Position numbers and translations under genes: made by a program
In this document: piece by piece, positions 1 through 5,851 of the stretch
How the letters are laid out: every line of letters starts with the position of its first letter
How positions within the stretch are numbered: the first letter of the stretch is position 1
Origin: DATLBY01 sp035526665
GTDB lineage: Bacteria; Acidobacteriota; Terriglobia; Bryobacterales; Bryobacteraceae
Length of the DNA stretch: 11,572 bases
NCBI GenBank assembly: GCA_035526665.1
Contig: DATLBY010000456.1
Span: 1-11,572 of the forward strand
Direction of reading: 5' to 3'
The notes under the pieces: generated by a model
The model's input: only the letters and a program-made list of their open reading frames with translations
What the model was told of the DNA's origin: nothing
The model's database searches: none

Positions 1-747
1 GATCTTCTTGCCGAACAGCGGCAGCTTTTCAAACCAGGTGAGCTTGTCCCGCAGGCTCACCACATCTCCGATGATGATGGTCGCGGGCGGCGTCAGGTGG
101 TGCGCCTCGATCATCTGCGGCAGCGTCGCCACCGTACCCACCACAGTATGCTGATCGGGACGTGTTCCCCAGCGCACCGCCATCGCCGGTGTATCGCTCG
201 GCCTGCCCGCCTTCAGCAGTTCGCGCGTGATCTCCGCAATGAAATGCAGCCCCATGAAAATCACCAGCGTCTCGGAGATCGCGAATTTCGACCAATCCAC
301 ATGCTCCAGGTCGTGACCCGTGACGAACGTGACCACGGAAGTATGCTCGCGATGCGTCAGCGGCACGCCCGTATAGGCCGCGATGCCGAGCGGCGACGTG
401 ATCCCCGGCACCACCTCATAGGCGATTCCCGCCTCCGCCAGCGCTTCAATCTCCTCGCCGCCGCGCCCGAAGATAAACGGATCGCCGCCCTTCAAGCGAA
501 CTACGTTCAGCCCGCGCCGCGCCCGGTCGATCATCATCTGGATGATCTCCTCCTGCGGGTGACTGTGGACCGCCTTCTTTTTGCCTACGTAAATTCGTTC
601 GGCCTCGGGCGGCGCATGCTCCAGCAGTGCATCGTTGGCGAGATGATCGTAGAGTACGCTGTCCGCGATCGCCAGCACCCGCCGGCCTTTCAGCGTGAGT
701 AGTTCCGGATCGCCCGGTCCCGCTCCCACCAGGTAAACCTTGTTCAT
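1..747 (-). CDS. cobA: Uroporphyrinogen-III C-methyltransferase (SUMT), probably the N-terminal half of a CobA-HemD fusion; 3' end beyond the window
   Basis: The family uses S-adenosylmethionine to methylate uroporphyrinogen III at C2 and C7, giving precorrin-2, the precursor of siroheme and cobalamin. The 249 codons seen start MNKVYLVGAGPGDPELLTLK, the SUMT N-terminal signature with the SAM-binding GAGPGDP loop at residues 8-14. A second motif, VVRLKGGDPFIFGRGGEE, lies at 82-99 and VVPGITS at 112-118. The methyltransferase fold ends near residue 235, but the frame stays open to base 1. Residues 239-249 (FEKLPLFGKKI) match the linker and first strand of HemD in CobA-HemD fusions. A C-terminal uroporphyrinogen-III synthase domain off the left edge is therefore likely (inference). 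The ATG overlaps the hemC stop as ATGA with no clear Shine-Dalgarno site, so translation is probably coupled. The methyltransferase call is very secure; the fusion is about 80% likely. Confidence 0.95.
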   Translation of the reverse strand, partial: MNKVYLVGAGPGDPELLTLKGRRVLAIADSVLYDHLANDALLEHAPPEAERIYVGKKKAVHSHPQEEIIQMMIDRARRGLNVVRLKGGDPFIFGRGGEEIEALAEAGIAYEVVPGITSPLGIAAYTGVPLTHREHTSVVTFVTGHDLEHVDWSKFAISETLVIFMGLHFIAEITRELLKAGRPSDTPAMAVRWGTRPDQHTVVGTVATLPQMIEAHHLTPPATIIIGDVVSLRDKLTWFEKLPLFGKKI

Positions 748-1646
748 CCGGCGACGCTCTTCAATATTTCCCGGCCGCCCGCTTCCAGCAGCTCCAGGCC
801 GATCGCGTGGCCGATCCGGACCGCCTCGGCGGCCGGCCCTTCCGCCTCGCGCTTCGCTTGCCGCGTGCCGTCCGGCGCAATCACCAGCGCGCGCAATCGA
901 AGACGGCCGCGCGACACCTCTGCGTAGGCGCCCACCGGGACCTGGCAGCCGCCGCCCAGCATCTCCAGCACGGCCCGCTCGGCGCGGACCGCCGCACTCG
1001 TCTCCGCGTGATTCAGTACCTCGCACGCCAGCATCCCGGCTCCGCCATCGGCACGTGTCTCGATCGCCAGCGCCCCCTGCCCCACCGCCGGACAGACAAT
1101 CTCCACCGGCAGATGCTCGGCGATGCGGTCGTCCCAGCCCAGCCGGTTCAATCCCGCGGCCGCCAGCACGATGGCGGCAAACTGCCCTTCGTCCAGCTTC
1201 CGGATCCGGGTGTCCACGTTGCCCCGGATCGATTCGATCACCAGATCGGGCCGGCGCGCGGCCAGTTGCGCCATGCGGCGAAGCGAGCCCGTTCCCACCC
1301 GCGCCCCCTGCGGAAGCTCGTCCAGCTTGCGCCCCACCATCACATCTCGCGCGTCTTCGCGCTCCGGCGTCGCGGTAATCTGCAGCCCGTCCGGCAGATG
1401 CGTCGGCATGTCTTTCAGACTGTGCACGGCCACGTCGATGCGGCCATCCAGCAGCGCCTCTTCAATCTCCTTGGTGAACAGCCCCTTGTTGCCCACCTCC
1501 TTCAAAGGCACGTGCTGGATGCGGTCGCCGCTGGTCGAGATGATCTCGATGCGGCATTCATGACCCTGGCGCTCCAACGCAGACTGGATGTAGTGGGCCT
1601 GCCATAGCGCCAGTTTCGATCCGCGCGATCCGATGGTGAGCGTCAT
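744..1646 (-). CDS. hemC: Hydroxymethylbilane synthase (porphobilinogen deaminase)
   Basis: A cytoplasmic enzyme that joins four porphobilinogen molecules into linear hydroxymethylbilane, the substrate of HemD. The 300-residue length is normal for the family. The start MTLTIGSRGSKLALWQA is the classic N-terminal signature. The catalytic aspartate lies in HSLKDMP (D79), the substrate-binding segment GTGSLRR at 118-124 and RGNVDTR at 141-147. The cysteine that carries the dipyrromethane cofactor is C234 in GGGCQVPVG. All key residues are present, so the enzyme should be active. It is third in the minus-strand heme operon, overlapping hemA upstream and cobA downstream by 4 bases each (ATGA). I see no strong ribosome-binding site, which fits translation by reinitiation after hemA. 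Confidence 0.98.
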   Translation of the reverse strand: MTLTIGSRGSKLALWQAHYIQSALERQGHECRIEIISTSGDRIQHVPLKEVGNKGLFTKEIEEALLDGRIDVAVHSLKDMPTHLPDGLQITATPEREDARDVMVGRKLDELPQGARVGTGSLRRMAQLAARRPDLVIESIRGNVDTRIRKLDEGQFAAIVLAAAGLNRLGWDDRIAEHLPVEIVCPAVGQGALAIETRADGGAGMLACEVLNHAETSAAVRAERAVLEMLGGGCQVPVGAYAEVSRGRLRLRALVIAPDGTRQAKREAEGPAAEAVRIGHAIGLELLEAGGREILKSVAG

Positions 1647-2908
1647 TCCGGAAGCTTGAATACCTTTCTGATGATGTCGATGACCGGCGCTCCCGACGGC
1701 GCGTTAGCGTGCTTGCGGAGCTCGGAAATCGGACCGTGAGCCAGCTTGTTCACAATCCCGCGCGTCAGTTGATCCAGCGCCTCTTCCTGCTGCGGCGTCA
1801 GCGGCCCAAGTTTTCCCTTCACCCGCTCCAGCTCCGCCGCCCTCACGCGTTCAAACTGCTGCTGCAGACCTACAATCATGGGCACCACCTGGCGCGTGCG
1901 CATCCAGCCTTCCAGGCGCTCCACTTCTTCGGCGACAATCTTGTCGGCCTCCGCCGCTTCATCCAAGCGGCCGCGCAGGTTGCTATCCACGACCCTCTGC
2001 AAATCGTCAATGTCATACAGGAATACGTTATCGACTTCGTTTACCGAGGGTTCGATATTCCGGGGCACTGCAATATCGATCAGAAACATCGGGCGGTTCT
2101 TGCGTGCTCCCAGAATCCGCCGCATCTGCTCTTCCGTGAGAATGTAGTCGGGCGCCCCGCTGGAGGTGATCACGATATCCACGTCGCGCACCGTCGACAT
2201 CAGGTCGGAATACTCCACAATCTGGCCGCGCACCAAGTCGGCCACCTGCTCGGCCCTCTCCCGCGTGCGATTGGCCACCAGGATCTGTGAGCCGCCGGAA
2301 CGGTGCAGATGACGGGCTGCCAGCTCCGACATTTTCCCCGCCCCGATCAACAGGACCTTCTTGTTGCTGAGCGATCCGAAAATCTCCCGCGCCAGCTCCA
2401 CTGCGGCGTAGCTCACAGAAACGGCGCTGACGCCGATGTCGGTTTCGCTTCTCACCCGCTTGGCAACACTGAAGGCCCGCGTCAGCACCGTTTCCAGAAA
2501 TCCGTTTAAAGTACCCTGAGTCTTCGCCATGGTGTAGGCGGCTTTTAGCTGCCCAAGAATCTGCGGCTCCCCGATCACCATGGAATCAAGACTCGATGCC
2601 ACCCGGAACAGATGGCGGATCGCTTCGCGCCCCTCGTACTGATAAAGATATGGTTGAATCCAGCTCGGCTCCAACCGCTGCGCCTGGGTGAGAAACGCTT
2701 CCACGTTGCCTTGCGCATCCGTCTCGTCCTCTGTCGTAACGGCTACTTCTACCCGGTTGCAAGTGGAAAGAATCAATCCCTCCATCATCCCCGGCCGTTG
2801 CCGCAACTCCCGCAATGCCTCCGGCAGCGAGCTCTCGCTGAAGGCCAACCGTTCCCGCACCGCCACCGGAGCTGTTCGATGGTTGACGCCTGTGATCCAG
2901 AGCCTCAT
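1643..2908 (-). CDS. hemA: Glutamyl-tRNA reductase
   Basis: Reduces glutamyl-tRNA(Glu) with NADPH to glutamate-1-semialdehyde, the first committed step of the C5 route to tetrapyrroles. The 421-residue protein has the usual three domains. The catalytic domain (1-155) starts MRLWITGVNHRTAPVAVRER, has the nucleophilic cysteine in STCNR (C50) and H99 in IRHLFRVASSLDSM. The NADPH domain has the Rossmann loop LLIGAGKMSE at about 187-196. The dimerisation domain, from about 310, is charged and helical. EPQILGQLK (114-122) is also typical. The frame is open 154 codons further upstream, but those codons overlap the preceding membrane-protein gene. The ATG at 2908 gives the conserved N-terminus and an ATGA overlap with that gene, so I chose it. 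Using HemA means the organism makes ALA from glutamate rather than glycine. Confidence 0.98.
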   Translation of the reverse strand: MRLWITGVNHRTAPVAVRERLAFSESSLPEALRELRQRPGMMEGLILSTCNRVEVAVTTEDETDAQGNVEAFLTQAQRLEPSWIQPYLYQYEGREAIRHLFRVASSLDSMVIGEPQILGQLKAAYTMAKTQGTLNGFLETVLTRAFSVAKRVRSETDIGVSAVSVSYAAVELAREIFGSLSNKKVLLIGAGKMSELAARHLHRSGGSQILVANRTRERAEQVADLVRGQIVEYSDLMSTVRDVDIVITSSGAPDYILTEEQMRRILGARKNRPMFLIDIAVPRNIEPSVNEVDNVFLYDIDDLQRVVDSNLRGRLDEAAEADKIVAEEVERLEGWMRTRQVVPMIVGLQQQFERVRAAELERVKGKLGPLTPQQEEALDQLTRGIVNKLAHGPISELRKHANAPSGAPVIDIIRKVFKLPE

Positions 2909-3723
2909 TGCACCAGCAGGGACCGTAGGCCGACATGCGCGGCCCAGGTCGCCGCCGAACAGCCCAGTACGGCGATCGCCAGCACTGCCGCCTTGCGCCC
3001 CCTCCATCCGGCCGAAACGCGCAGAAACACCATTAGCAGGCAGAAGCCCCAGGTGACAAATGAGAGCGCGATCCGCTGGTCTCCCAGCCACCGCGTGCCG
3101 AACTCGACGAACGCCCAAGCGCTCCCCGTAATCACACCTAGCGTCATCAGCACGAACCCGATTCCCATGGAGCTGGAGATCAGGTTGTCCAGCGTTCCCA
3201 AAGGCGGCAGGCGATGGAAAAACGAGCCTGGAATCTTCTTCTTCAGGTGCCGCTCCTGCACCAGGTAGAAGACGGATGCCGTCGCCGTTAACAGCAGCGC
3301 CGCATAACCAAGTAGGACTAGTACTACGTGAACGGTCAGCCAGGCGTCGCGGGCCGTTGGGGTGCTCCACGACGCGACTGGAATCTGCGTGGCGCCCACC
3401 AGCGCCATCACGAATGTCAGGGGGAAAAGAAAGACGCTAAGACTCTGGAAATGGTATCGCCAATAGACGAAAAGAAACAGTAACGCAATCAGAAACGCGC
3501 AGAGCGAAACGGTTTGATAGAAGTTTTCCGCCGGAAACTGCCCGGTATAGAAGGCAGCCTCTACCAACGACACGAAATGCAGAACAACACCGGTACAAAA
3601 GGCCGCCAGCACCGGCGGAAACATTTGAGCGCGTCTGCGTAAAACCGTTTGGATCGTCTGCACTAGTCCTACGGCATACAGCGCCACCGCGGCGCGCAAC
3701 CAGAAGACGCTCATCTCATGCAT
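2905..3723 (-). CDS. HemX/CcsA-like multi-spanning membrane protein (cytochrome c assembly protein family)
   Basis: A 272-residue, very hydrophobic protein with about eight predicted membrane segments (roughly 5-23, 36-56, 67-87, 95-114, 129-155, 185-205, 215-236 and 245-262). It resembles HemX and the ResC/CcsA family, whose members handle heme or influence HemA level. Family-like features are LHFVSL (48-53), histidine 132 in TVHVVLVLLGYAAL, and the C-terminal WGFCLLMVFLRVSAGWRGRK. The family's tryptophan-rich WWD heme motif is degenerate here: EFGTRWLGDQRIA at 207-219 lacks most of the aromatic pattern. This favours HemX over a true cytochrome c synthetase. It is the first gene of the operon, with an ATGA overlap into hemA. 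Start: ATG 3723 (MHEMSV) or ATG 3714 (MSVFWL). The first is preferred because it follows a TATACT -10 box by 8 bases. No ribosome-binding site is visible, so the mRNA may be leaderless. Confidence 0.85.
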   Translation of the reverse strand: MHEMSVFWLRAAVALYAVGLVQTIQTVLRRRAQMFPPVLAAFCTGVVLHFVSLVEAAFYTGQFPAENFYQTVSLCAFLIALLFLFVYWRYHFQSLSVFLFPLTFVMALVGATQIPVASWSTPTARDAWLTVHVVLVLLGYAALLLTATASVFYLVQERHLKKKIPGSFFHRLPPLGTLDNLISSSMGIGFVLMTLGVITGSAWAFVEFGTRWLGDQRIALSFVTWGFCLLMVFLRVSAGWRGRKAAVLAIAVLGCSAATWAAHVGLRSLLVQ

Positions 3724-3731
3724 GAAATTTA

Positions 3732-3739
3732 AGTATAGC
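3732..3739. promoter_or_regulatory. Overlapping divergent -10 elements between the heme operon and the SDR gene
   Basis: The plus-strand string AGTATAGC reads as TATACT on the minus strand (3737-3732) and TATAGC on the plus strand (3734-3739). On the minus strand, TATACT is followed by 8 bases and the ATG at 3723, which fits a transcript starting at or next to the start codon. On the plus strand, the weaker TATAGC would give a leader of about 22 bases containing AAAGGG (3761-3766) before the SDR start. No convincing -35 box is seen for either direction. The whole gap between the two divergent genes is only 44 bases. Promoter assignment is inference from the motif and its spacing. Confidence 0.5.
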
Positions 3740-3767
3740 GGGGTGCCTGATCCGGCATCTAAAGGGC

Positions 3768-4484
3768 ATGTTGCCAAAACTGGAAGGAAAACGAGCCGTT
3801 GTAACCGGTGCCAGCAAAGGGATAGGACGGGCCATCGCCGATTCGCTCGCCCGGGCAGGCGCCACCGTCGCCATCTGTGCGCGGGACGCCCGGGAGGTAG
3901 CCCAAACGGCTGCGGAAATTTCTTCCCAGGCAAATAGTAAAATCGTCGCTCAGGCGGCGGATGTGAGCCAACCCGCCTCGGTTTCAAAATTCTTCGCCTT
4001 TGTTGACGCCGAACTCGGCGGAGTGGACATCCTGGTAAATAATGCGGGTGTGGGTATCTTTCGCAGTGTTGCGGATCTCACCGTTGAGAACTGGCGCACC
4101 ACCCTGGAAACCAATCTAAGCGGCGTTTTCTACTGTTGTCATGAGGCTCTGCCGCGCATGCGCAAAGCCGGCGGCGGCTTCATTGTCAACATCAGCAGCC
4201 TCGCCGGGAAGAATCCGTTTGAAGGGGGGGCGGCCTACAACGCCTCTAAGTTTGCCCTCAACGGATTCAGCGAGGCGATGATGCTCGACCACCGCAACGA
4301 CAACATCCGTGTGACCTATATCATGCCCGGAAGTGTGGATACGGGCTTTACTCCCGGCGCCGCCAAGGCTACTTGGAAAATCGCTCCGGAGGACGTCGCA
4401 CAGATCGTTCTCGATGTGCTCGCTATGCCCGAGAGAACCCTCATTAGCCGTGTCGAGGTAAGGCCCTCGAAACCGCCGCAGTAA
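3768..4484 (+). CDS. Short-chain dehydrogenase/reductase (SDR), classical type
   Basis: A 238-residue NAD(P)-dependent oxidoreductase of the classical SDR fold; the substrate cannot be told from sequence. The cofactor loop is VVTGASKGIG (11-20) and the structural NNAG motif is at 91-94. The catalytic set is N116 (TNLSG), S144 (NISSLAG), Y157 and K161 (YNASK), all present. PGSVDTGF (187-194) is the usual segment after the active site. R39 after the second strand (ICARD) suggests NADPH rather than NADH (inference). The family includes 3-oxoacyl-ACP reductases, but the C-terminal RVEVRPSKPP tail differs from FabG, so I do not call it fabG. The start ATG gives the standard N-terminus (LEGKRAVVTGAS); a purine run AAAGGG sits just upstream. 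It diverges from the heme operon and stands alone. Confidence 0.93.
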   Translation: MLPKLEGKRAVVTGASKGIGRAIADSLARAGATVAICARDAREVAQTAAEISSQANSKIVAQAADVSQPASVSKFFAFVDAELGGVDILVNNAGVGIFRSVADLTVENWRTTLETNLSGVFYCCHEALPRMRKAGGGFIVNISSLAGKNPFEGGAAYNASKFALNGFSEAMMLDHRNDNIRVTYIMPGSVDTGFTPGAAKATWKIAPEDVAQIVLDVLAMPERTLISRVEVRPSKPPQ

Positions 4485-4495
4485 GCTGTCGCATT

Positions 4496-4513
4496 CGTTA
4501 CAAAAACGTAATG
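4496..4513. other. Small imperfect inverted repeat downstream of the SDR gene
   Basis: CGTTAC (4496-4501) can pair with GTAATG (4508-4513), with one G-T wobble, around the six-base loop AAAAAC. A run TTTT follows at 4514-4517. Outer bases GCA (4491-4493) and TGC (4517-4519) could extend it imperfectly. It may be a weak terminator for the SDR gene or an operator for the ATPase promoter about 30 bases downstream. The short stem makes either role uncertain. Confidence 0.3.
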
Positions 4514-4541
4514 TTTTGCTCGCTGTTTACACTATCCTGCT

Positions 4542-4569
4542 TTGGCATCCGAGTTGCTCTACCTATAAG
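4542..4569 (+). promoter_or_regulatory. Sigma70-like promoter of the Clp-type ATPase gene
   Basis: TTGGCA (4542-4547, five of six matches to TTGACA) is separated by 16 bases from TATAAG (4564-4569, five of six matches to TATAAT). Transcription would start near 4576, leaving a leader of about 20 bases that contains the purine-rich GAGAGAAAAG just before the ATG at 4596. This is the only place in the window where both hexamers look good at standard spacing. It also argues against the in-frame GTG at 4569, which would lie inside the promoter. Confidence 0.6.
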
Positions 4570-4595
4570 TGCAGTTTGAGAAAGAGAGAAAAGCG

Positions 4596-5774
4596 ATGGT
4601 TCAACTCAACACATTAGATCCTTCGAGAACGGGGCGTGAAGCCGAGACGCTGGAGGTGAATCTCCGGAAGTTTATTGTTGGTCAGAATGAAGCGATCCAG
4701 CAGATCGTAAACATCTACCAAATGAACCTTACCGGGATGAGCGCGCCGGGCCGTCCGATCGGGAATTTTTTGTTCCTTGGGCCAACCGGATCTGGCAAAA
4801 CTCGCATTGTCGAAGCTACCGCGGAGGCGCTGGTAAAGAATCCACGCGCGGTCATCAAAATCGATTGCGCGGAGTTCCAGCACAGCCATGAGATTGCTAA
4901 ATTAATCGGTTCGCCTCCGGGATATCTGGGCCATCGCGAAACGCACCCGCTGCTGAGCCAGGAAGTGATCAATCAGTATCATACCGATGCTGTGAAGGTG
5001 AGCTTTGTTTTATTCGACGAGATCGAGAAGGCCAGCGACGCGCTCTGGAACCTGCTTCTTGGAATCCTCGACAAAGCGACGCTCACGCTCGGCGACAATC
5101 GTAAAGTGGATTTTTCGCGCGCCCTGATCTTCATGACAAGTAATCTCGGTGCCGCGGAGATGAGTTCCATTATGGCGCCCAAACTCGGCTTCGCCGCCGC
5201 ACCTTCCATGGTGGCGGCTAGCGCCAACGCCGGCGATGACAAGATGAACACCAAACTCGCCAAGAGCGGCGTCGAAGCGGCGCGCAGAAAATTCACGCCG
5301 GAGTTCATGAACCGCCTCGATAAAGTCGTGGTATTCAAACCGCTGGGCGACGCCGAGCTTAAGAAAATTCTCGATATCGAACTCAACATGGTGCAGCAGC
5401 GCGTTTTCAACTCCTCCGCGGACCGTGCCTTTATCTTCCGTGCCACCGATGCTGGCAAGGCGTTTTTATTGCGCGAGGGAACTGACATGAAGTATGGCGC
5501 ACGCCATCTGAAGCGCGCCATCGAGCGTCTGCTGGTGCAGCCCATGTCCAACCTGATTGCCACCGATCAGGTACGCGCCGGCGATATGCTCCGCATCGAT
5601 TTCAGCTCTGACACCGGAGCGCTTATCTTCCTGAGAGAAGCCGAGGGTCTGCCCATCCACACTATGGCCGAGCTCGTCGATAACTCGGTCACGATCCCCG
5701 TGCACGCCCTGGCTAATGGCGTGTTATTCGAGGCGCCGCGTACCCAGAGCGCACGTTCCTCTAAGCGTGGCTGA
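4596..5774 (+). CDS. Stand-alone AAA+ ATPase equivalent to the second ATPase domain (D2) of ClpA/ClpB/ClpC
   Basis: A 392-residue single-domain AAA+ protein. VGQNEAIQ (28-35) opens the domain as in Clp D2. Then come Walker A GPTGSGKT (62-69), the pore loop GYLG (109-112), Walker B VLFDEIEKA (138-146, D141 and E142), sensor 1 TSN (181-183), the arginine finger in PEFMNRLD (R240) and sensor 2 GARHLKR (R303). A small C-domain ends near 345, followed by a tail of about 45 residues of unclear role. Full Clp unfoldases are about 750-860 residues, with an N-domain and a first AAA+ module; both are missing, and nothing upstream encodes them. All ATPase motifs are intact, so this is not decay. KLGFAA at 196-201 lies where ClpA/ClpC carry the ClpP-binding IGL/VGF tripeptide. 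The likely role is a hexameric unfoldase or remodeller; partners are unknown. No clpP is in the window. ATG 4596 was chosen because GTG 4569 lies in the predicted -10 box. Confidence 0.88.
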   Translation: MVQLNTLDPSRTGREAETLEVNLRKFIVGQNEAIQQIVNIYQMNLTGMSAPGRPIGNFLFLGPTGSGKTRIVEATAEALVKNPRAVIKIDCAEFQHSHEIAKLIGSPPGYLGHRETHPLLSQEVINQYHTDAVKVSFVLFDEIEKASDALWNLLLGILDKATLTLGDNRKVDFSRALIFMTSNLGAAEMSSIMAPKLGFAAAPSMVAASANAGDDKMNTKLAKSGVEAARRKFTPEFMNRLDKVVVFKPLGDAELKKILDIELNMVQQRVFNSSADRAFIFRATDAGKAFLLREGTDMKYGARHLKRAIERLLVQPMSNLIATDQVRAGDMLRIDFSSDTGALIFLREAEGLPIHTMAELVDNSVTIPVHALANGVLFEAPRTQSARSSKRG

Positions 5775-5790
5775 GAGAGAACCCTGAACA

Positions 5791-5828
5791 AAAAGCCCCG
5801 GGGCGAGTGGTTCGCCGCCGGGGCTTTT
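5791..5828. terminator. Strong bidirectional rho-independent terminator
   Basis: AAAAGCCCCGG (5791-5801) pairs perfectly with CCGGGGCTTTT (5818-5828). The stem continues inward with GGCGA (5802-5806) and TCGCC (5812-5816), one bulged G at 5817 and the loop GTGGT. T-runs flank both sides: TTTTCTTTT on the plus strand and TTTTTG on the minus strand. It lies between the convergent stops of the ATPase gene (5774) and the reductase gene (5852), so it probably ends transcription from both directions. Confidence 0.93.
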
Positions 5829-5851
5829 CTTTTACTTCTGGGCGAACTGTC

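Noticed and set aside
97..702. Plus-strand open frame opposite cobA
   Set aside because: The minus-strand translation is an unmistakable methyltransferase; this frame has shadow-like composition.
807..1607. Plus-strand open frame (266 codons) opposite hemC
   Set aside because: Arginine-, histidine- and glutamine-rich shadow of a certain gene; no start signal or recognisable motif.
2909..3370. In-frame extension of hemA by 154 codons upstream of ATG 2908
   Set aside because: It lies wholly within the HemX-like gene on the same strand, has no HemA-like sequence, and the ATG at 2908 gives the conserved N-terminus.
3724..3987. Longer HemX-like protein starting at 3987
   Set aside because: The added 88 residues are arginine/proline-rich, overlap the SDR gene on the other strand and precede a membrane protein whose normal start is MHEMSVFWL.
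4491..4519. Intrinsic terminator after the SDR gene
   Set aside because: The stem is only six pairs with a wobble and little GC, so it is listed as a low-confidence inverted repeat only.
4569..4595. GTG at 4569 as start of the Clp-type ATPase
   Set aside because: It overlaps the predicted -10 box TATAAG, so it would not be on the transcript, and the nine added residues are not domain sequence.
4979..5563. Minus-strand open frame (194 codons) inside the ATPase gene
   Set aside because: Serine/arginine-rich shadow product; the plus strand carries every AAA+ motif.
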